Positions 1-8,700 of a stretch of 64,000 nucleotides of DNA are shown here, piece by piece (position 1 is the stretch's first letter; each line of letters begins with the position of its first letter). The translations under genes were made by a program, and so were the position numbers. Below the pieces are notes generated by a model. The model did no database searches and was not told where the DNA came from. It saw only the letters and a program-made list of their open reading frames with translations. Origin of the DNA: Nitrospirota bacterium (GTDB lineage: Bacteria; Nitrospirota; Thermodesulfovibrionia; SZUA-242); NCBI GenBank assembly GCA_016212095.1, contig JACRHH010000002.1, forward strand, positions 1 through 64,000. Reading direction: 5' to 3'.

Positions 1-526
1 AGACGGATGCCGACGCAATCGGCCCGAATATAGCTCCGAGGCCTCCCGTCGTTATAAAGATGGTGGCCATTACGGCTCTCGTGTTCTTTTTGGTTCTGGC
101 ATCCTGGATGGAATGGCGGCTGGTGGCGTGGGTCATCTCATGTCCAAGCAACGTGGCGAGCTGGGCCTCGTTATCCATAGCGGCAATGATGCCGGTGTGC
201 AAATATACCGCTCCGTTTGCAAAACAGAAGGCGTTTAGATGAGGGTCGCGGAGCACCTTGACCGTAAAGGGTATCCGCTTGTTGACGCCGGGGGGTTCCA
301 GCTTTTTCGCGACCGAGTTCACGTATGCTTCCAGCTCCTTGTCGTCGTAAACGAAACCGCTCTCGTCGATCCTCTTTGCCTGCTCCGCGAATCTGTTCCA
401 AAGCGTCAGTTCGTCGCTTTCAAAGACGCTGAAACCAGAGTCCGTAACCGGAACGAGTTTCGGGCTCATGCATGCCGACGCCAGCAACGCGCACAAGAGC
501 GCGGTTATAAGGACGCGGGATCTCAT
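1..526 (-). CDS. M48-family zinc metalloprotease lipoprotein (C-terminus cut by window edge)
   Basis: Reading the complement from 526 gives an N-terminal lipoprotein signal with lipobox Cys at residue 19 (LLASAC), then a globular region leading to the zinc motif H129-E-M-T-H133 followed by ATSRHS. This matches the HExxH helix of M48 (HtpX/BepA/LoiP-like) peptidases, which usually read GHEIAHVTARH. A hydrophobic glycine-rich stretch follows, as in this family. The third zinc ligand would lie beyond base 1. By family, it should be a periplasmic protease attached to the outer membrane and acting in envelope quality control. The ATG overlaps the stop of the upstream lipoprotein gene (ATGA), so the two are probably translationally coupled. 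Confidence 0.85.
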   Translation of the reverse strand, partial: MRSRVLITALLCALLASACMSPKLVPVTDSGFSVFESDELTLWNRFAEQAKRIDESGFVYDDKELEAYVNSVAKKLEPPGVNKRIPFTVKVLRDPHLNAFCFANGAVYLHTGIIAAMDNEAQLATLLGHEMTHATSRHSIQDARTKKNTRAVMATIFITTGGLGAIFGPIASASV

Positions 527-1203
527 TTCTTCACCTCGGGCAGCTTTGTGAATATCTCCTCGACAATCGACTGCACCAGCGCCGGGTCGCGAATATCCCT
601 GGCGATTAGCGGTTCCCCCGGCTTTGTATACGGCTCGAACCAGAGGAGCGCGCCGGTTCTGTCCACTATGGCGATCAGAAGCGTCGTTCCGCCCGGAATC
701 AGGAAACCGCTTTCAGCTCCGCCGCCGTCGACCAGAATGAGTGCGTCAACTTTACAGGCGTCCAGCACCTCGTTGAGCGAACCCACGGAGTAGTCGAACG
801 ACGCGGCCTTGTGGGGGAATACGCTCTCTTGTACTGGCGTGAGAACGTAGACACGGTAGCTCCAGGCGATCCTGTTGAAGAGATCGACTATCTCGTCAAG
901 GCTTGGCTTGAGGTCGCCCTCGCGCACGATAAGCTTCGGTTCGAACCCACGCTTTGCGAGCGCGGTTTTGATTGCGGCCACGACGTTATCGTTCGCCTGA
1001 CGCGAAGCAGCATCGTTCTTTTCCGGCGCGCTACCCAGCGAAGTGTTGTAGTAGGAGATATCCGGCGACACAATACCGACGGCCCGGATGCTGGCGGCGC
1101 GCTGGTCGTACTCGGCATGAACCCTCTTCCTCACCGGCTGCACACAGCCAAGCATGGCGAAGGACAGAAGAACCATAGCCGCGGAACGCATCAGAATGCT
1201 CAT
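523..1203 (-). CDS. Putative outer-membrane lipoprotein of unknown function
   Basis: A 226-residue protein with a short hydrophobic signal ending in a lipobox (FAMLGC, Cys at about residue 20), so probably a lipid-anchored periplasmic protein. The mature part shows alternating alpha/beta character with a hydrophobic beta strand near residues 155-160 (DALILVDGGG), somewhat like lipoproteins of the GNA1162/DUF799 sort, but I do not recognise it firmly. A clear Shine-Dalgarno (AGGGGGA, about 5 nt spacing) supports the ATG at 1203. Its TGA overlaps the ATG of the M48 protease gene, which suggests joint expression and perhaps a shared envelope role. Confidence 0.75.
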   Translation of the reverse strand: MSILMRSAAMVLLSFAMLGCVQPVRKRVHAEYDQRAASIRAVGIVSPDISYYNTSLGSAPEKNDAASRQANDNVVAAIKTALAKRGFEPKLIVREGDLKPSLDEIVDLFNRIAWSYRVYVLTPVQESVFPHKAASFDYSVGSLNEVLDACKVDALILVDGGGAESGFLIPGGTTLLIAIVDRTGALLWFEPYTKPGEPLIARDIRDPALVQSIVEEIFTKLPEVKK

Positions 1204-1281
1204 TGTTTTCCCCCTGAAACTGGTTTGTTCTTATGGAAAAATAAGGCGATAAATCTGTGCAACGCTATCGCCTCAATCACT

Positions 1282-1950
1282 TCATCTCGCCTTCCCCACT
1301 CCAACCCGTTCGCATAATTCCCCAACCGGACAGGCTGAGCACATCGGCGAGACCGGCTTGCAGACGTTCTGCCCGAACATCACAAGCAGGCGATTGATCG
1401 GCTTCCAGAAACGAGGCGGCAGTTTTTCGCGCAGGGCGGTCTCGGTTTCGTCCGGCGTTTTCGTGCAGACATATCCCCAGCGGTTCGTGATTCTGTGAAC
1501 GTGCGTGTCCACGCAGATTGCGGGCTTGCCGAATCCGGCGGAAAGAACCAGGTTGGCGGTCTTGCGCCCAACGCCCCGAAGCGACAGCAGCCCCTCCATG
1601 GTGTCCGGAACCTGGCCAGCATCATGGCCGGCATGGCCGGCGGCAAGCGTATTTGAAATATCTAAGATTGCGCGGGCCTTGTTGCGGTAGAAACCGACCG
1701 GATATATCGCCTTTTCAACGGTTTCCACCGGCAGGGCCGCAAGCGTTTCAGGCGTGTCGGCAAGCGCGAAAAGACGATTGCTTGCAACGGCTGTTGTTTC
1801 GTCCTTGGTTCGCAGGCTAAGAATACATGCAACGAGCACGCGGAACGGATCGCGCTTACGGCTTACGTCTTCCTCCACCCACGGCATCCTCCACGCAAGC
1901 GACGCATGTTCAAGAACAGGCATTATCCGGGCTATCGCGTGGTTGTCCAT
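1282..1950 (-). CDS. nth: Endonuclease III (DNA glycosylase/AP lyase)
   Basis: A base-excision repair enzyme that removes oxidised pyrimidines and nicks the abasic site. All hallmarks are visible in 222 residues: the helix-hairpin-helix around LRGVGRKTAN (124-133) with catalytic Lys130, catalytic Asp148 in CVDTHVHR, and a C-terminal [4Fe-4S] site of Cys197, Cys204, Cys207 and Cys213 (C-x6-C-x2-C-x5-C). Length is usual for the family. It follows the ferredoxin gene by 22 bp on the same strand. The ribosome binding site before the ATG is weak. Confidence 0.96.
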   Translation of the reverse strand: MDNHAIARIMPVLEHASLAWRMPWVEEDVSRKRDPFRVLVACILSLRTKDETTAVASNRLFALADTPETLAALPVETVEKAIYPVGFYRNKARAILDISNTLAAGHAGHDAGQVPDTMEGLLSLRGVGRKTANLVLSAGFGKPAICVDTHVHRITNRWGYVCTKTPDETETALREKLPPRFWKPINRLLVMFGQNVCKPVSPMCSACPVGELCERVGVGKAR

Positions 1951-1972
1951 GAACGCTTGTGATTAAACGGTG

Positions 1973-2170
1973 TCAGTCTTCCTCGATGATTATTGCCGAA
2001 ACCGGGCAGTTCTCCTCGGCAGCCTCGCAGCAACCGGCTGAATCGCAGGCGTCAGGATCGTATGCCTCGGCCTTGTCGTTGCTTTTAAGCCTGAAAACGG
2101 CGGGGCAGACCTCCTCGCAGTTTCCGCATCCGATGCAAATTTCCTCGTCAACTCTTATATCCATCTCCAA
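1973..2170 (-). CDS. Small [4Fe-4S] ferredoxin
   Basis: A 65-residue acidic protein with one classical iron-sulfur motif, CIGCGNCEEVCP (from about residue 12), and a later ENCPVSAI segment that supplies the distal cysteine. An extra SAGCCEAAEE segment replaces the second cluster motif of 2x[4Fe-4S] ferredoxins, so this is probably a monocluster ferredoxin with a possible disulfide. It should act as a cytoplasmic low-potential electron carrier. It lies 12 bp after the deoxyhypusine-synthase-like gene; its redox partner is not evident from the neighbourhood. Confidence 0.9.
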   Translation of the reverse strand: MEMDIRVDEEICIGCGNCEEVCPAVFRLKSNDKAEAYDPDACDSAGCCEAAEENCPVSAIIIEED

Positions 2171-2182
2171 ATCTCCTTGATT

Positions 2183-3124
2183 TTATTTAATCCCGCCTTC
2201 AAGCGCCTCGATCACGGAGGCGGCGAGAAGCGGAAGCATTATTTCATGATGGCCGGTAAGCGCGAAAGCTTTGCCGCTTCCGAGCGTGGGTCGCTTCAGC
2301 ACGTTCACGCCGGGCCGGTAATGCTGGATGAAATCCATGTTCACGGTCGTAAGATTCGAAACGTCATGCCCCAGATTTCTGGCAAGAGTGACTGCTTTAA
2401 GAAAAACCTCAGGCAGAATCACAGCCGAGCCAAGATTGATGTATGCGCCGTCTTTCAGCCCGGCCACAAGCCCGGTAAGCGTCCGGAAGTCGCGAAGGCT
2501 TCCCTCGCCGATAGCCGCGCCGTCGGCTTCCGGGTGCATGTGGATGATGTCGGTTCCGACAGCCACATGAACAGTGGCCGGGATGCCAGCGCTTCGGCAG
2601 GCGGCAAGAAGGCTCAACCCGGCATTCGGAAGTTTCTCCCGCAGAATCATTTCGCCCACAGCCGCTCCAAGCCCAAGCCCTGCGGAAACTCCGCCGCTAA
2701 TCGCGCGGTTTATCGTGCCGCCTGTCTCGCGCGCCATGCCGAACGAGCCGTCCAGAATCGCGCTGTCAACGTCCTCCGACGTGGCCCCGGCAAGCGCAAG
2801 CTCGAAATCGTGAATCACGCACGCGCCGTTCATCGCAACGCCCTTTATCACGCCGCGACGGATGAGGTCGATAATGACAGGGCTTAAGCCAACCTTGATG
2901 GAATGCGCGCCCATGCCCAGAATCACGGTTTTCCCGCCCGAATGCGCCCTCGCGATACGCACAGCCGCCTCAAGCAGGTTTTCCGCGCCCAGGAAACCGG
3001 GCAGGCGGCGAAGGAACTCGGCAAACGATGATCCGGGCTCGTGCGCCCTGCCCATGCTGTCGATGCATACTTTTGATGGCCGGTCGGCTATGGAATAGGT
3101 TTTAATCTTTGTTATGTCAATCAT
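2183..3124 (-). CDS. Conserved protein, possibly deoxyhypusine-synthase-like
   Basis: A 313-residue cytoplasmic protein without signal or membrane segments. The clearest motif is GAHSIKVGLSP (about residues 72-82), then a strand-helix unit ending in AMNGACVIHDFE, and a C-terminal GSGKAFALTGHHE. The spacing resembles the Rossmann-like core of deoxyhypusine synthases (a SNLISSG-type helix followed by VTTAGG..ED), which use NAD and spermidine. However, the catalytic-lysine region of the eukaryotic enzyme is not obvious. A role in polyamine-dependent modification is therefore only a suggestion. It sits between NUDIX and ferredoxin genes in a tightly packed run (7 and 12 bp gaps). Confidence 0.5.
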   Translation of the reverse strand: MIDITKIKTYSIADRPSKVCIDSMGRAHEPGSSFAEFLRRLPGFLGAENLLEAAVRIARAHSGGKTVILGMGAHSIKVGLSPVIIDLIRRGVIKGVAMNGACVIHDFELALAGATSEDVDSAILDGSFGMARETGGTINRAISGGVSAGLGLGAAVGEMILREKLPNAGLSLLAACRSAGIPATVHVAVGTDIIHMHPEADGAAIGEGSLRDFRTLTGLVAGLKDGAYINLGSAVILPEVFLKAVTLARNLGHDVSNLTTVNMDFIQHYRPGVNVLKRPTLGSGKAFALTGHHEIMLPLLAASVIEALEGGIK

Positions 3125-3130
3125 GGCGTA

Positions 3131-3532
3131 TCAGTATTTCCCGGTGAAGTAGTCGTCGAGAATGCTTCGATGGTCAAACGCAATCTCATCGGGAAGCGAT
3201 TCACGGTCGAACTCGGCGGCGTCGGCTGCGTCATCGCCTGCCAGCAGTTTCCCGGTTGAGCGCCCGGCAAAAACCATGCTGATCGTGTGTTGGCGCAAAT
3301 CGCGGGATGGATCGGAATAGGCGTGAAACTGCCGCATGTTTTCTATGTCGAGGCCGGTTTCCTCGCGGGCCTCGCGCAACGCGGCGGCTTCCAAAGTCTC
3401 GCCATAATCGACGAAACCGCCCGGCAAGGCCCAGCCGGAAGGCGGATTCCGGCGTTTTATCAAAACCACCATTCCGCCTTCCCTTTCGATAATCACATCG
3501 ACTGTCGGGACAGGGTTTCGCCTGTCACTCAC
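3131..3532 (-). CDS. NUDIX hydrolase (ADP-ribose pyrophosphatase-like)
   Basis: A 133-residue cytosolic hydrolase of nucleoside diphosphate derivatives. It has a complete Nudix box starting at GGFVDYGE and continuing through [11 protein letters not shown], i.e. G-x5-E-x7-REUxEExGU, which binds Mg2+ and carries the catalytic glutamates. The preceding [10 protein letters not shown] and the length fit ADP-ribose or nucleotide-sugar pyrophosphatases, but substrate cannot be fixed from sequence. The start overlaps the 3' end of hfq by 8 bp, so it is probably co-transcribed with hfq. Confidence 0.9.
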   Translation of the reverse strand: MSDRRNPVPTVDVIIEREGGMVVLIKRRNPPSGWALPGGFVDYGETLEAAALREAREETGLDIENMRQFHAYSDPSRDLRQHTISMVFAGRSTGKLLAGDDAADAAEFDRESLPDEIAFDHRSILDDYFTGKY

Positions 3533-3764
3533 CCGATTCGGTTAAATTGACGCTTACGTCGCGGTCGGGAACAATTGTTGAAATGGCATGTTTATAAACA
3601 AGCTGCTGTGTCGCGTCCTTCAGGAGCACTACAAAACTGTCGAAAGCCTTGATTGTTCCTTTCAATCGCACTCCGTTCATCAGGAACATCGTCATCGGAA
3701 CCTTGTCTTTTCGGAGCTGATTGAGATACGCATCCTGAAAACTTGGATTTTTGTTCATGGCCAC
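3525..3764 (-). CDS. hfq: RNA chaperone Hfq
   Basis: A 79-residue Sm-like protein forming a hexameric ring that pairs small RNAs with mRNAs. Sm1 is visible as [20 protein letters not shown] (22-41) and Sm2 as YKHAIS (57-62, the residues lining the proximal RNA pocket). The N-terminal [15 protein letters not shown] is the usual Hfq helix. A strong Shine-Dalgarno (GAAGGGG) precedes an ATG-GCC-ATG, so Met1 or Met3 may be used. It has its own promoter just upstream and probably drives the run of genes leftward. Confidence 0.97.
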   Translation of the reverse strand: MAMNKNPSFQDAYLNQLRKDKVPMTMFLMNGVRLKGTIKAFDSFVVLLKDATQQLVYKHAISTIVPDRDVSVNLTESGE

Positions 3765-3813
3765 CCCTTCTCTATTTATAGCGTCTTATTTATGACTCTT
3801 CCAGACAAAATGT

Positions 3814-3842
3814 AACATATACCATTTATTGCAATATTTCAA
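3814..3842 (-). promoter_or_regulatory. Sigma-70-type promoter of hfq
   Basis: On the minus strand, TTGAAA (3842-3837) and TATGTT (3819-3814) are separated by 17 bp. They lie about 50 bp upstream of the hfq start within an AT-rich stretch that contrasts with the surrounding coding DNA. Confidence 0.6.
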
Positions 3843-3958
3843 GATGTTTTGGATTGGCGCCCAAGCGGTTCAGTCTTCTCCGTAACATACCGTGAATGAG
3901 GAACAATACCGGTTTTTTGAATCCGATTCGCCTTTTGGCAAATGGCAGGAATTTAGCC

Positions 3959-5380
3959 CTACACCGCCTTCATCGCCTCAATCGCCGCGTTCAGCCTTGC
4001 AACCGCAAGGCTTCTGCCCATCACCTCGACAAGCTCGTAGATGCCGGGGCTTGCCGTGCCGCCGGTCAGCGCCACTCGCGCGGGCTGCGCGATTTTTTTC
4101 AGGCCGATTCCGGCGTTTTCGCATATGCCCTTGAAGACCGACTCGATGCCGTCGTGGCTGAAATCGGCGAGGTCTTGCAGCCTGTCTCGCAGCGATTCAA
4201 GAAGCGGTTGGGCATCGGGCGTGAGAAACTTCTCCTTCGTCTTCTGGTCGAACTCAACCGTATCGCCGATATAGAAACGCATCTGGCCAGCCATTTCCAC
4301 CAGCGTCTGGCTGCGCTCCTTCAGCGTGTTTATCGCCTTTGCAAGCCAAGCGGAATCGACAGCGGCGTCCTCCGCCAGCAAGCCGTTTGCCGCAAGAAAC
4401 GGCCTGATGAGTTCGGCCAGCCGTTCCGAAGCCGATGTCTTTATGTAATGCGCGTTCAGCCATAGCAGCTTTTCCGGATTGAACACCCCGGCAGATTTCC
4501 CTATATGGCTGAAATCGAACTGGGCAACCATCTCGTCCATCGAGAAGACCTCCTGATCGCCGCTCGACCAGCCAAGGCGCACCAGATAGTTGTTCAGCGC
4601 CTCAGGCAGATAACCCATATCCTTGTAAGCCATCACCGATGTCGCGCCGTGGCGCTTCGACAGCCGTGTTTTGTCGGCGCCCAGAATCATCGGAAGATGC
4701 GCGAAAAGCGGCGGCTCGCCGTGGCCGATCGCCTTGTAGAGCTGAATCTGCTTTGGCGTGTTGTTGATGTGGTCGTCGCCGCGTATTACGTGAGTAATGC
4801 CCATGTCCACGTCGTCAACCACAACGACGAAATTATAGACAGGCGAGCCGTCGGAGCGGGCGATGACAAGATCGTCCAACTGCTCGTTTTCGAAAACCAT
4901 GCGGCCCCTGATGAGATCGTCAACAATTGTCGCACCGTGCTGCGGCATCCGAAACCGCACGACAGGCGAAACGCCCTCGCGCGCATCCTCGCTGTTCCTG
5001 CATGTGCCGTCATACTTGTACGGAATCTTTGCCGCAATCGCCGCCTCTTTCTTTGCCTCAAGCTCTTCCCTGGTGCAGTAGCAGTAATAGGCCTTGCCCT
5101 CGGCAAGCAGGCGGTCGATATGCGCCTTGTAAACATCGAATCGCGCGGTCTGGCGGTGCGGGCCTTCGTCGTAGGTGAGTCCAAGCCAGTTCATTCCCTC
5201 GATGATCGCCTGAATATACTCGTCGGTTGACCGGTCGAGATCGGTGTCTTCAATGCGAAGGATGAACGCGCCTTTGTTGGCGCGCGCGAATAGCCAGTTG
5301 AAGAGCGCGGTGCGCGCGCCTCCGATATGCAGATGCCCGGTTGGGCTTGGGGCGAAGCGCACCCGTATTTTGTCGCTCAT
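3959..5380 (-). CDS. gltX: Glutamyl-tRNA synthetase
   Basis: A class I aminoacyl-tRNA synthetase charging tRNA-Glu (and perhaps tRNA-Gln where GatCAB is used). In 473 residues it shows the HIGH signature [13 protein letters not shown] (10-22), the Zn-binding-like region with CYCTREE, and the KMSKS equivalent KTRLSKRHG (about 240). The helical anticodon-binding domain fills the C-terminal third. About 195 bp of non-coding DNA separate it from hfq, which has its own promoter. Confidence 0.97.
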   Translation of the reverse strand: MSDKIRVRFAPSPTGHLHIGGARTALFNWLFARANKGAFILRIEDTDLDRSTDEYIQAIIEGMNWLGLTYDEGPHRQTARFDVYKAHIDRLLAEGKAYYCYCTREELEAKKEAAIAAKIPYKYDGTCRNSEDAREGVSPVVRFRMPQHGATIVDDLIRGRMVFENEQLDDLVIARSDGSPVYNFVVVVDDVDMGITHVIRGDDHINNTPKQIQLYKAIGHGEPPLFAHLPMILGADKTRLSKRHGATSVMAYKDMGYLPEALNNYLVRLGWSSGDQEVFSMDEMVAQFDFSHIGKSAGVFNPEKLLWLNAHYIKTSASERLAELIRPFLAANGLLAEDAAVDSAWLAKAINTLKERSQTLVEMAGQMRFYIGDTVEFDQKTKEKFLTPDAQPLLESLRDRLQDLADFSHDGIESVFKGICENAGIGLKKIAQPARVALTGGTASPGIYELVEVMGRSLAVARLNAAIEAMKAV

Positions 5381-5457
5381 GCGAAACCTCTCGTATTGTC
5401 AGGGATGAGGCCGGCGTCGAAAACCCGCGCGGGCGGAGGATATTATAGCACCGGATG

Positions 5458-5646
5458 CTATTTGCGCCGCAGGATGTATCCGGTGCCGTTGCATACCGGG
5501 CATTCCACTTCAGGATTGCACTGGCAGTCGGTCATCTCTCCCTGCTCGTTCATTGTGCCGCGCCATTCCATGTTGCAGACGCATGACCCCTGAACAACCT
5601 TCTTCCCGTTGCATTCCGGGCATGTCTCGCGATCATCGTTTTCCAT
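5458..5646 (-). CDS. Small DnaJ-type zinc-ribbon protein
   Basis: A 62-residue cysteine-rich protein. Paired motifs CPECNGKK and CPVCNGTGYI are DnaJ-like CxxCxGxG zinc knuckles, with additional cysteines between them (SCVCN, CQCN). I place the start at 5646 because GGAGG lies 7 nt upstream of this ATG, while the longer frame has no such site. Function is unknown; such proteins may serve as zinc-binding adaptors. It sits between gltX and the large signalling protein. Confidence 0.7.
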   Translation of the reverse strand: MENDDRETCPECNGKKVVQGSCVCNMEWRGTMNEQGEMTDCQCNPEVECPVCNGTGYILRRK

Positions 5647-5754
5647 CCAGTTGCCTCCATGGTTGAATTTGCACAACGCTTTCGGCGTTATCCGTAAATT
5701 CTCCCAGAAAGACGGGGGCAGGTCAAACGGAGCATGAAAGCCGGGAACTGAAAT

Positions 5755-8700
5755 TTATTGTGCCCGCCGGAACTCCACGCAGGTTGCGCGGTTTCTTCCG
5801 TCGGCCTTCGACCGGTACAGGGCGCTGTCGGCTGCGGAATACAGGTCATCGCTTTCAGCAAACGTTCCCGGTTGAAGCGAGCAGACGCCAAGCGAAACCG
5901 TCATATTGATGGTTCCTTCGGAATCGACCAGTTGGAACCCGGTTGCTTCCACGACAGCGCGGAAGCGTTCGGCCACGATTGCTGCCTCGACCGGATCGGT
6001 TTCGGGAAGCAGAACGCCGAACTCCTCTCCGCCGAGCCGTCCGGGCAGATCGACCATGCGCAGGTTGTCGCGCAGTATTTGGGCAAGCCGCCTCAGCATC
6101 TCGTCTCCCTGCCTGTGTCCCCACGTGTCGTTTATCTTCTTGAAATGGTCTATATCCAGCATCAGAAGGGATATGGCGCGGCCATGCCTTCTGACGCGTT
6201 TCAGTTCCGAATCGAAATACTCGAAGAAACACCGCCTGTTTGCCAGCCCGGTAAGGCTGTCGGTGTTGCTCACATCGGTAATCGCCTTGAGCGCGCTTTC
6301 AAGCTCAAGCGTCCGTTCCCTCACTTTTTCCTCAAGGTGCGCGTACAACCCGGCGTTCTCCATGGACATGCCGATCTGGGCCGAAAGCAGTTCGATATGC
6401 TCAAGCCGGTAGCGCAGGAACACGCCATCGGCCAGATCGTTCTCCATATACAAAATGCACGAAATGCGCCCGCGACGCTCAACCGGAATGCAGAGGACGG
6501 ATTTTTTCCCGCCGGCGCTGATGTACGGATCGGAAGAGAAGGCGGCGTCTGCCGCCGCGTTGTCCAGAACCACCGGCCTGCCCGTGCGATTGACGTAGTT
6601 GATGACGTTTTTGGGCATGTCATCCCTTTCGTCAATGCCAACCGGCGGTTCATGCATCTTCACTCCGGAACCATCGGCGCTGCATTCGGCTTTAAGAAAC
6701 ATGCCGTCCATGCCGTCGATCAGAAGCAGGCAGCGCTGGGCTCCGGCATTTTCCATGACGATGTGCATAAGCTTGTCGATCAATCTGTCGAACACCACCT
6801 CTCCGGAAAGCTCATGCGATGCCCTGACCACGGACATGAGGTCGAACACCTTCCGGCTGTCCGATGACGTCGTCGTCCTGCTGTAAGAGTCCGTCGGCAT
6901 GGTGGCGAGCGAACCAATGTCCTGGCCGGCAGGAATTGACGGCTGCGCATGAAGATCCGGGTGCTTTCTGTCCAGCTCATCCACCTTGGCCGACGCGCCC
7001 CAGCGCACATAGCAGTGGCGGGCGGCGGCAAAGTAGTTTCCAGATATTTTCACGCTTCCGAGCCGTTCGTGGAATGTGGCGGCACGTTCGTTGGCAATTG
7101 CCTCGTGATGAACGAATCCGTTTGCTCCGGCCAGACGAATCGCCTCATCAAAGAACGCCATGGCGCTGACCCGGTTTCCGTCGAACGCCTCCAGCTCGGC
7201 CTGAACAAGAACGTGGCGGTGAAGGAAGTTGTCCGGACAGACCGCGGCCCAGCGCTTCATTCGACGCTGATCCCGCCATATTCTCATCCGGGCGCGCTTT
7301 CGCCATGCAAATGACAAGTCCGGAAGCGATGCTGCCAAGGCCAGCGTGCCGATGAATCGGGCGTCCGGAATGGAGGACAGAAGCTCCACAGCGCCGGCGT
7401 GCCGCCAGCAGCGCAAGGCATGTTCGTCCGCTTCGGCGTATTGCCCCGCGATGAAGAGCAGGTGCGCCTTCCAGCAATGATAGTGAAATTTCAGGTTATC
7501 GTTTTTTATCTCATCGAACCGGCGCAGGGAATCGGTCTCGCTGTAATCCGGGGAATCGAGCGAAACCGCGCTGTCTGTCTGCCCCTTCAGCGCCAGCAGG
7601 TACTGGTGGCGCAGACGGTGAAGCTCGATGCCGAATATGTCGCGCGATCGCGCGGCCAGGTCGGAATAATGGCGCGATTCGTCAATTATTTCATCGATGT
7701 TCACACCCTGCGACAGACGGCAGAGCGCAATCTGGCTACCGGCGTATCCGGCGTTCTTCATGTCTCCCGATTCAAGAGACTGTCTGAACGCGTCCCTGAG
7801 CACCTCAACCGAGCCGCGAATGTGTTTCCGCCAGTGATAAACCATGCCGTAAACGAGATTCAGCCTGGCGGTCTGGGCAATGTCCGGATAGCGATAGTTC
7901 AGACGAACGGCCAGCGACAGATATTCGTATCCGCGCCTGAAATCACCCAGGTAAACGGCAAGAGCGTAGCCGTAACCGGCGTACATGTATGGAGATAAAG
8001 CCGAATTGCCGTTATCGATTGCGATGCTTAAACCGATCATTCCAAGAGTTCCGGTCATGTTCTGGCTGACGAAGTAAGACGCCGGAATTATCGCGGCAAT
8101 AAGCCGCATGGCGGCAATAAGCCTTTTGTCCGTCATCTCCGGCTTCCGCAGGATGTCTTCCTCGGACAGATTTCTCAGCCGAAGGCCGGCCCGCGCCATC
8201 CGGAAAGCAAGTCCCGGCATACCGGGTTTTTCAGGAATTCGAATGCCAAGTTCCCTCAGGCCGCTGATTCCGGCGGAAACCGAGTCGCGATTCCGTTCGA
8301 GGTGGTTATAAAGCAAGGCCCGCATCTCCCAGACGGACGCCTTCTCCACCGGAGTGCGCATCATGCCGATGGTTTCCGACAGAATCTTCTCGGCATGTCC
8401 GAAATTGCCGGTCAGGAATTCGCATTCGGCGCACGCCATGCGAAGGTTCCGTACAAGCTCGTATTGGCTGTCATTGTCTTCAGCAAGTTCAAGACCGGCA
8501 ATCGAATGCCTGAGCGCCGAGTCGTATGCGTTGGATAATTTAGACTTGCGGCAAGCTGTCAGGTTCAATCCGGCAAGCACGATTCGTTCCGCCGGATCAT
8601 CGATCAAGTCACGTCCGGCGTTCAGATGTGATACAAGCTCGAACAGCGACTCATCGAGGGATACCGGCTTCGTCCGCTCCAGCATTATCCTGCCGATGGA

